A stretch of DNA of 5,531 nt from Spirochaetota bacterium. GTDB taxonomy: Bacteria; Spirochaetota; GWE2-31-10; MWDO01. Below the pieces are notes generated by a model. The model made no database searches. It was not told the origin of the DNA and saw only the letters and a program-made list of their open reading frames with translations. How positions within the stretch are numbered: position 1 is the stretch's first letter; the number at the start of each line of letters is the position of its first letter. The translations under genes were made by a program, and so were the position numbers. The stretch lies in contig JAGOCL010000195.1 of assembly GCA_017998755.1 (NCBI GenBank), positions 1-5,531 of the forward strand, written 5' to 3'. This document shows, in pieces, positions 1-5,070 of the stretch.

Positions 1-20
1 ACAAAAAGGAGTTTTATATT

Positions 21-752
21 ATGAAAAGAATTTTTATTATTTTGATTATTTTAGCTATCGCGACGTTATTAAACGCGCAGGATCCTAAAGAGATATTAAG
101 GAAAATTGATAGAAACGAAGTTTACGATACTATAAAATACGAAGGGGAGATGCAGATAACTATTTCCGGGAAAAAGTACGTAAAAAGTTTTTATACCTAT
201 GCGAAAGGGTCGCAGAATTTTTTTACCGAATTCACAAACCCCGACGACGAAGGAACGAAATACCTTAAAAAAGATGGAACGTTATACGTCTATTCGGAAG
301 ACTTGGAAGACGTTATGCCTATAACGGGACATATGTTAAAAGAGTCGATGATGGGATCGGATTTGTCGTACGAGGATATGACTCAAAACGAGACGCTGGA
401 GAGTCAATACGACGTAGAAATTACCGAAGATACGACTTACGAAGGCAAAGAGGTTTACGTTCTGGAATTGACGGGCAAGAAAAAAACGGTTTCTTATCCA
501 AAAAGGAAGATGTGGGTTGAGAAAACTTCAAACTTGGTATTGAAAGAGGAACTTTTTGCCCTATCCGGAGCTATATTAAAAGAAAATATTGTTAAAAATT
601 GGATAAAAATAAAAGGGAGAGACTTTCCTACGGAAATTGAGATGAAAGACTTATTACGAAAGAATTCAAAAACTGAATTCAAGATGCTAAATATTGAACT
701 CGATATTTCTATTCCCGACGATATGTTCAGTATTCAAAGGTTAAAGAGGTAA
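21..752 (+). CDS. LolA-like outer-membrane lipoprotein-sorting protein (periplasmic carrier)
   Basis: A 243-residue secreted protein. Residues 1-19 form a Sec signal peptide (K2-R3, hydrophobic 4-17) with a likely signal peptidase I site LNA|QD; there is no lipobox cysteine. The mature part fits the LolA-like family annotated as 'outer membrane lipoprotein-sorting protein'. The hallmark is the SMMGSDLSYEDM block at residues 109-120, preceded by GTKYLKKDGTLYVY (78-91), the beta-strand segment usual in this family. Known members have the LolA/LolB half-barrel fold and are thought to bind lipid or acyl chains in the periplasm; the cargo here is inferred, not seen. The length is normal for the family. 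The start is supported by AGGAG at 7-11, nine bases before the ATG. The permease gene follows after 19 bases, suggesting cotranscription and a shared pathway. It is not classical lolA, which is shorter and lacks the GSDxSYED block. Confidence 0.85.
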   Translation: MKRIFIILIILAIATLLNAQDPKEILRKIDRNEVYDTIKYEGEMQITISGKKYVKSFYTYAKGSQNFFTEFTNPDDEGTKYLKKDGTLYVYSEDLEDVMPITGHMLKESMMGSDLSYEDMTQNETLESQYDVEITEDTTYEGKEVYVLELTGKKKTVSYPKRKMWVEKTSNLVLKEELFALSGAILKENIVKNWIKIKGRDFPTEIEMKDLLRKNSKTEFKMLNIELDISIPDDMFSIQRLKR

Positions 753-771
753 TTTTGTAAAGGGGGAAGAT

Positions 772-2097
772 ATGGGATATAAAGTTAATTTAGTATATAT
801 GGCTTTTAAAAATCTCGGAAGGCATAGAGTCAAAACTACAGTTACAATTATCGCAGTATTTATAAGCGTCTGGCTATATATTTTCATGGACGCATGGCTA
901 CTTGGTATGGAGAATGAATCCAAAATAAATCTGGTTAATTACGAGACCGGCGAAGCGAAAATTTATAAAAAAGAGTATTACGATAAAAAAGACGAAATAC
1001 CTATGCATGAAGGATTTTATAATTATAAAGAGATTATTAAATCTTTAGACGAAAACGGATACGTCGCGTCTCCTCATTTTAAATTCGGCGGTTCTTTACT
1101 GAGCTCTTCGATCGAACTTCCTTTCTTATTTCTTGGCGTGGACGCTGAGGCGGAAAAAGAGTTGTTTCTTATAGATAAATATATAGAAAAAGGGAGATTT
1201 ATCGAAAACGGCAAATTTGAAATAATGATAGGAGCTCGAGGCGCAAAAGACCTAAACGTTGCCGTTGGGGATGACGTCCGATTATTAACCGTTATCGATA
1301 AGAAAGATGACAACGGTAAGATCAAACATATCCATCAATTAATTGATCTGAAAATTGTCGGGATAATAAACTCGCCAAATCCCGTTACAAATTTAAAAAT
1401 CGGTTATCTTCCGTTGGACGTCCTTCAAGACGATAGAGGGCTTTTACTGGAAGGGATGATTACTGAAATTTGTATAAGTAAAAAAAACAGACGGCTCGAT
1501 TATTTACCGGATAAATTCAGCGTCGTAAACGATATTGCAAAAGTCGTCCCGGGGGTAAAAAGAATAACAAACGGAGAGGTAAAAAGCGACGATATAGTAG
1601 TCGTCAGTTGGTTCGACGACGCCAAAGATCTTATCGCAATAACCCGGACTAAATCTACCGGTAGTAAAACTATGATAGTTTTTTTATTTTTTTTGTCGTT
1701 TATTGGAATTGCAAACACTATGCTCATGTCGGTTTTGGAGAGGACGAAAGAGATTGGTATGATAAGAGCGATAGGTATGAAAGACTCCGAATTAAAAAGA
1801 TTAATTATATACGAAGCTGTTTTTATTGGTCTAATTGGAGCGTCGTTAGGGATTGTCTTAGGATTAATTACTAACCTTTATATGGTTAACGTCGGTATAG
1901 ATTTCTCTTTTATGACGGAAGAGATGGATATGGAATCTTACGGGTATCGGGTTATCGGTAATTTTAAAGCGGGATGGAATTTTACGACAATTGTCGCATG
2001 CGGAATCATAGCTCCGCTAATCTCGGCGTTGGTTTCGATAGCTCCGATTAACAGGGCGTTAAAGATTTCAATATCCGACGCGATGCGTTTTGAGTAA
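772..2097 (+). CDS. ABC transporter permease, FtsX/MacB/LolC-E family
   Basis: A 441-residue inner-membrane protein with the four-helix layout of type VII (MacB/LolCE) ABC permeases. An amphipathic N-terminus (AFKNLGRHRVKTT, 11-23) leads into TM1 at about 22-45. A periplasmic domain of about 250 residues (46-299) follows, then TM2 (301-321), TM3 (348-370) and TM4 (404-424). After TM2 comes the family signature ERTKEIGMIRAIGM (323-336), the cytoplasmic segment that contacts the ATPase. The C-terminus P-INRALKISISDAMRFE matches the usual family ending. These proteins do not form a channel; they transmit ATP-driven movement to the periplasm, for example to extract lipoproteins or lipids. GGGGGA at 762-767 supports this start, and the Met at residue 10 has no SD. 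No ATP-binding subunit lies in the window, so it is probably just upstream or elsewhere. Pairing with the LolA-like gene favours lipoprotein or lipid export over drug efflux; the substrate is inferred. Confidence 0.9.
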   Translation: MGYKVNLVYMAFKNLGRHRVKTTVTIIAVFISVWLYIFMDAWLLGMENESKINLVNYETGEAKIYKKEYYDKKDEIPMHEGFYNYKEIIKSLDENGYVASPHFKFGGSLLSSSIELPFLFLGVDAEAEKELFLIDKYIEKGRFIENGKFEIMIGARGAKDLNVAVGDDVRLLTVIDKKDDNGKIKHIHQLIDLKIVGIINSPNPVTNLKIGYLPLDVLQDDRGLLLEGMITEICISKKNRRLDYLPDKFSVVNDIAKVVPGVKRITNGEVKSDDIVVVSWFDDAKDLIAITRTKSTGSKTMIVFLFFLSFIGIANTMLMSVLERTKEIGMIRAIGMKDSELKRLIIYEAVFIGLIGASLGIVLGLITNLYMVNVGIDFSFMTEEMDMESYGYRVIGNFKAGWNFTTIVACGIIAPLISALVSIAPINRALKISISDAMRFE

Positions 2098-2109
2098 TAA
2101 ATAGACGCG

Positions 2110-2134
2110 GTCTGAAAGCGGGGCGCTTTCAGAC
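2110..2134 (+). promoter_or_regulatory. Perfect 11-bp intergenic RNA hairpin between permease and barrel genes
   Basis: GTCTGAAAGCG (2110-2120) and CGCTTTCAGAC (2124-2134) pair perfectly around a GGG loop. The hairpin starts 12 bases after the permease stop codon, and the next ATG is 21 bases beyond it. No T run follows (the next bases are TGTTGATAAAGG), so it is not a standard intrinsic terminator. It could partly terminate transcription, protect the upstream mRNA 3' end, or be a processing site that sets barrel expression apart from the two upstream genes. The structure is read directly; the role is inferred. Confidence 0.6.
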
Positions 2135-2155
2135 TGTTGATAAAGGCAGTATATT

Positions 2156-3481
2156 ATGAAAAAAATCATTATAATTATTATTTTTACGACGGCGCTAATT
2201 CCGACGTATTCGCAAAAAAAATCCTCAATAAAATTTAACGGTTCAATGGAAACTGCGGTATCTATTTTTCATAAGAAAGTTTATACAACAAATCCGGATT
2301 TTGGCGAATTTAGCTGGGGGTTAAATAATCTCCTAAATCTTCGATTCAGAGCCGATATTAACGAATACATTAAGTTTGGGTTTTCTGTAAATATAAATAT
2401 GTTTGCGGGTAATCTTACTGGAACTTTCCCATTTTTTTCAATACCCTTTTACTACAAATCGACTTATATTGGTTCTTTTGATCTGGAACGGTTATATTTC
2501 AAAGCGGGAAACAAATATTTTGATATAGAAACGGGATTGTTGAGGATTTCCAGAGGATTCGGTTATATTTTCAGCCCGACGGATCTGTTTAATCCTCGCA
2601 ATCCGCTTAACGCCGAAGCGCGTCCGGAGGGCAAACTGTCGTTTATCGCTACTTTTTATCCGTCGGATATGTGGAATATACAAAGTTTCATCATCGCTCC
2701 GGATAATCCGATAGAACAGAGCGGTTGGGGATTCAAATTCGGACTCGCGTCGAAGCTGTATCTAAAAAAAGTTAGTTTTGATTTCTTATATACTTTGTTT
2801 CTGCCCGACGTCGATTATGAAAAAGATCTGGAAGCCGCCGGTTTACCCGCGTCGACAAACAACGATTTTACTCAAATTCTTGGTTTTAGTATGAAAGCGG
2901 ATATCGAGGTTGGGCTTTTTGTCGATATGATTTACAGATTTGATCATAGAGCGTTCAAAACTGGCAAGTATTACGGAAAAGATTTTAGGGGATACGAAGG
3001 GCTCGAGGCGGCTATCGGAGTAGACTATACTCTTCCCGGCGGCAGGGTGTATCTCTTAATGGAATATATGTTTTACGGAAGCGGGATGATCGACTGGGAC
3101 GATAGAAAACTCGATTCAGTTTACATTAACGATACTTCGGATGGAAAATGGTATGAAAACTCTCCATTTGATCGAACTTACAACCCCGATAAGAAAACTT
3201 TGAGTTTCCTAAGACATGATTACCTCTTTGGTATGATCAGAGTGAAAGCCAACGATTATTTAAGCGTCGGAAATACATACCTCTTCGGAATCGACGATCA
3301 ATCTTCGACATTATCGCTATTTTTCGACGTCGAGCCGTTTCAGTCGTTTACTATCAACCTTACTTGTATGTTTCCTTTCGACTGGAATATGCTTAACGGC
3401 GATTGGGTAAAAGGGGAATTCGGAGGAATACATCTCGGGTTTTATCAGAATTATAAATTAACTGTAAAGGTTAAATTCTAA
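2156..3481 (+). CDS. Putative outer-membrane beta-barrel protein, family not identified
   Basis: A 441-residue secreted protein. Residues 1-19 are a signal peptide (MKK, then a run of Ile, cleavage probably TYS|QK). The rest alternates short amphipathic beta-strand-like stretches rich in Tyr, Phe and Gly (for example VYLLMEYMFYGSG, LGFYQNYKLTVKVKF) with polar turns, as in transmembrane barrels. The last residue is Phe in a K-L-T-V-K-V-K-F strand, a good BAM-recognised beta-signal. SPTDLFNPRNPL at 140-151, with nearby EARPEGKLS, resembles from memory the 'SPTDxxNPRNP' motif of DUF1302-type and related barrels; this needs a profile search. The SD is weak (AAAGG, 2142-2146, nine bases before the ATG). 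The preceding neighbours are a LolA-like carrier and an ABC permease, so it may be the outer-membrane part of the same system. It could instead be a stand-alone porin. Barrel call fairly sure, function unknown. Confidence 0.75.
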   Translation: MKKIIIIIIFTTALIPTYSQKKSSIKFNGSMETAVSIFHKKVYTTNPDFGEFSWGLNNLLNLRFRADINEYIKFGFSVNINMFAGNLTGTFPFFSIPFYYKSTYIGSFDLERLYFKAGNKYFDIETGLLRISRGFGYIFSPTDLFNPRNPLNAEARPEGKLSFIATFYPSDMWNIQSFIIAPDNPIEQSGWGFKFGLASKLYLKKVSFDFLYTLFLPDVDYEKDLEAAGLPASTNNDFTQILGFSMKADIEVGLFVDMIYRFDHRAFKTGKYYGKDFRGYEGLEAAIGVDYTLPGGRVYLLMEYMFYGSGMIDWDDRKLDSVYINDTSDGKWYENSPFDRTYNPDKKTLSFLRHDYLFGMIRVKANDYLSVGNTYLFGIDDQSSTLSLFFDVEPFQSFTINLTCMFPFDWNMLNGDWVKGEFGGIHLGFYQNYKLTVKVKF

Positions 3482-3605
3482 ATAACTAGTATATTGTTCA
3501 TAAAATTATTTTACCTATACGTAAAAACTATTGAAAAATTATAAAATTGTTTCATGATTTGCAAAATTAGTTAAGTTTGTAATTATTGGAAATTTATGAT
3601 TTGTA

Positions 3606-3628
3606 AAAACGGGAATTCCCGTTTTCTT
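3606..3628 (+). terminator. Likely intrinsic terminator after the three-gene envelope unit
   Basis: AAAACGGG (3606-3613) and CCCGTTTT (3618-3625) pair perfectly around AATT, and the T-rich arm runs on as TTTTCTT. The GC core is only four pairs, so strength is uncertain. It lies 124 bases after the barrel stop and before the cyclase promoter, where a terminator would be expected. The whole 20 bases are a symmetric palindrome, so a bidirectional terminator or a protein-binding site is also possible. The AT-rich stretch 3482-3605 shows nothing else firm beyond a 12-of-13 direct repeat ATGATTTG(C/T)AAAA at 3554 and 3596. Confidence 0.55.
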
Positions 3629-3643
3629 AGTTGGGAGATTACG

Positions 3644-3658
3644 ATGTTGTTGATTTAA
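3644..3658 (+). CDS. Possible four-codon leader ORF (MLLI-stop) ahead of the cyclase
   Basis: ATG TTG TTG ATT TAA is preceded by GGGAG at 3633-3637 with a six-base gap, which is better SD spacing than anything in front of the cyclase ATG. The mini-ORF is in the same frame as the cyclase and ends 27 bases before it. It may be a leader peptide allowing reinitiation, a relic of a longer N-terminus now cut by TAA, or chance. If the promoter proposed at 3650-3678 is the only one, this stretch is not transcribed and the ORF is meaningless. Confidence 0.25.
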   Translation: MLLI

Positions 3659-3678
3659 TTTTTTATATATGATAGTAT
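3650..3678 (+). promoter_or_regulatory. Candidate sigma-70 promoter for the cyclase gene
   Basis: TTGATT (3650-3655) matches four of six bases of the -35 consensus. A 17-base spacer follows, then TAGTAT (3673-3678), four of six of the -10 consensus. Transcription would begin near 3685, next to the cyclase ATG at 3686, giving an essentially leaderless mRNA. The same TTGATT with 17-base spacing precedes the gene at 5071, which adds some support. In DNA this AT-rich a chance match is quite possible. Confidence 0.4.
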
Positions 3679-3685
3679 TATTTAT

Positions 3686-4924
3686 ATGTTAATAAAAAAC
3701 ATTTTTCATAAAGCGATAAATATCGGAATAGACGATAAAACGGAATATTCTCTTATAAAAAATATCAGAGTTACTAACGCGTTGGGGTTTCTAGTTATCG
3801 GAAGTCATATCTCGGCAATAATTATGGCTATTTATTTCATAAAATACGCAAAACCTGTTATATACGTTTGTTTATTGATGATATTCTTTATGTCAGCCGC
3901 TTTAACGTTAAATTACTTCAAGAAACATACTGTTGCGATAATGATTGGAGCTCTGGCTTCTATAAATAATATTACTTTGTTTACAATTCTTATCGGAACA
4001 AAATCAAACGTCCATTTCCTTATGCCGGCCGTAATGATCGGAGCTTTTTATTATTTTCCTTATAAAAAATCAAAAACGATGTTTGGCGCGATAATCGTTA
4101 GTCTGATAGCGTTTATTTTTTTGGAAATATGGTTTATGAACCGCGAGCCGGTTTTAAATTTTCCCGAATCTGTTCAAAACGTTATAACCGTTTTCGTTAA
4201 TCTTATGTTTGTCGTTACGACTTTTGGGTTTATGTTCTACGGTTATTATATCTACCGCGACGCTGAAACAAATCTTCAGAAAGAGCGCGAGAAATCCGAG
4301 AAATTATTGCTAAATATTTTACCGGACGCTATTGCCGAGCGTTTGAAAAACGACGAAAGAAAGATCGCCGATAGATACGAGCTTGTAGGGGTGCTTTTCG
4401 TCGATATTGTTAATTTTACGAAACTATCCGAAAGAATATCCGCATACGAACTTGTTACTATACTCGACGATATTTTTTCGGAATTTGACGATCTTGTCGA
4501 GGAGTTTGGAGTCGAGAAAATAAAAACTATCGGCGACGCTTATATGCTAGCTTCCGGGCTTGGCGATAACGTCTGCGATCCCGCGAGGTCTATTGCGGAT
4601 ATCTCGTTAAGAATGATAGATAAATCAAAAGAAGCGTGTCGGAAACATGGGCATGAGGAACTTGATCTGCGGATAGGAATAAATTGCGGACCGGTCGTTG
4701 CCGGAGTTATCGGTTATAAGAAATTTGCTTACGACCTTTGGGGCGATATAGTCAACGTCGCGAGCCGTATGGAATCCAATGGGATCCCAGGCAGAATCCA
4801 AACAACGGAGGACTTATACGTCCGTCTGAAAGACGACTATTTATTCGAAGAAAGGGGTATGATTGAAGTTAAAGGAAAAGGGATTATGAAAACCTACTTT
4901 CTGATTGGTAAAAAAAAGAATTAA
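3686..4924 (+). CDS. Membrane-bound class III adenylate cyclase
   Basis: A 412-residue protein that should convert ATP to 3',5'-cAMP and pyrophosphate. The N-terminal half has about six hydrophobic helices (roughly 32-52, 58-77, 82-104, 109-125, 131-151, 164-190). A charged helix at 197-224 (LQKEREKSEKLLLNILPDAIAERL) follows, of the linker type that couples sensor to catalyst. The catalytic domain spans about 231-412. Visible key residues are metal-binding D240 (FVDIVNFT) and D284 (KTIGDAYM), purine-selecting K280 and D350 (AYDLWGD), and transition-state N357 and R361 (NVASRM). The Lys/Asp pair predicts ATP; guanylate cyclases carry Glu/Cys there. One complete set means a homodimer with two active sites. 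No PAS, CHASE or HAMP domain is evident, so the helices themselves may sense a ligand or membrane state. No SD precedes the ATG, but the next Met is residue 47, inside TM1, so this start is preferred. The 146 bases after it show no clear terminator. Confidence 0.92.
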   Translation: MLIKNIFHKAINIGIDDKTEYSLIKNIRVTNALGFLVIGSHISAIIMAIYFIKYAKPVIYVCLLMIFFMSAALTLNYFKKHTVAIMIGALASINNITLFTILIGTKSNVHFLMPAVMIGAFYYFPYKKSKTMFGAIIVSLIAFIFLEIWFMNREPVLNFPESVQNVITVFVNLMFVVTTFGFMFYGYYIYRDAETNLQKEREKSEKLLLNILPDAIAERLKNDERKIADRYELVGVLFVDIVNFTKLSERISAYELVTILDDIFSEFDDLVEEFGVEKIKTIGDAYMLASGLGDNVCDPARSIADISLRMIDKSKEACRKHGHEELDLRIGINCGPVVAGVIGYKKFAYDLWGDIVNVASRMESNGIPGRIQTTEDLYVRLKDDYLFEERGMIEVKGKGIMKTYFLIGKKKN

Positions 4925-5007
4925 ATTTTTTGAAAATCCTATTTAGTACAGATTAAAAAAAAATATGAAGATTTTCTATTTAAATTAAGAAAAATAAATA
5001 GTTTATT

Positions 5008-5036
5008 TTGATTTCCTAAGATATAAAGACTATAAT
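5008..5036 (+). promoter_or_regulatory. Strong candidate sigma-70 promoter for the Thr-rich lipoprotein gene
   Basis: TTGATT (5008-5013) is followed by a 17-base spacer and a perfect TATAAT (5031-5036). The predicted start near 5043 gives a leader of about 28 bases containing the GGAGG at 5060-5064. Placement and spacing are ideal, and this is the clearest promoter in the window. It indicates that the downstream gene is transcribed separately from the cyclase and is under selection for expression, despite its broken frame. Confidence 0.65.
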
Positions 5037-5059
5037 TATTAAGATTTATTGCGCTATTC

Positions 5060-5064
5060 GGAGG
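5060..5064 (+). promoter_or_regulatory. Ribosome binding site fixing the start at 5071
   Basis: GGAGG lies six bases before ATG at 5071, an optimal arrangement. It matters because the long downstream frame has no ATG of its own: that frame meets TGA at 5072-5074 and offers only TTG codons at 5096 and 5102, neither with an SD. Translation should therefore begin at 5071, which places the long frame one base out. Confidence 0.8.
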
Positions 5065-5070
5065 TAGTTG

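Noticed and set aside
494..682. Minus-strand ORF of 62 codons inside the LolA-like gene
   Set aside because: It is antisense to a clear family member, has no recognisable domain, and its composition reflects the complement of Lys/Glu codons.
741..923. Minus-strand ORF of 60 codons over the permease start
   Set aside because: It overlaps the SD and TM1 of a confident gene and has no family signal.
1074..1325. Minus-strand ORF of 83 codons inside the permease
   Set aside because: It is a shadow of the periplasmic domain coding sequence; no motif and no ribosome site.
1679..1694. T7-A-T8 run in the permease as a second phase-variation tract
   Set aside because: The permease frame is intact through it, it encodes part of TM2, and similar runs occur elsewhere in this AT-rich sequence. 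Nothing indicates switching.
1500..1727. Minus-strand ORF of 75 codons inside the permease
   Set aside because: It is a shadow of a confident gene, covering the end of the periplasmic domain and TM2.
2492..2683. Minus-strand ORF of 63 codons inside the barrel gene
   Set aside because: It is a shadow of the SPTDLFNPRNPL region; no independent support.
3686..4924. Guanylate rather than adenylate cyclase
   Set aside because: The purine-selecting positions are Lys280 and Asp350, the adenylate pattern, not Glu and Cys.
4925..5007. Terminator after the cyclase
   Set aside because: Only A-run/T-run complementarity (around 4910-4931) is visible, with no GC stem, so a hairpin call cannot be supported.
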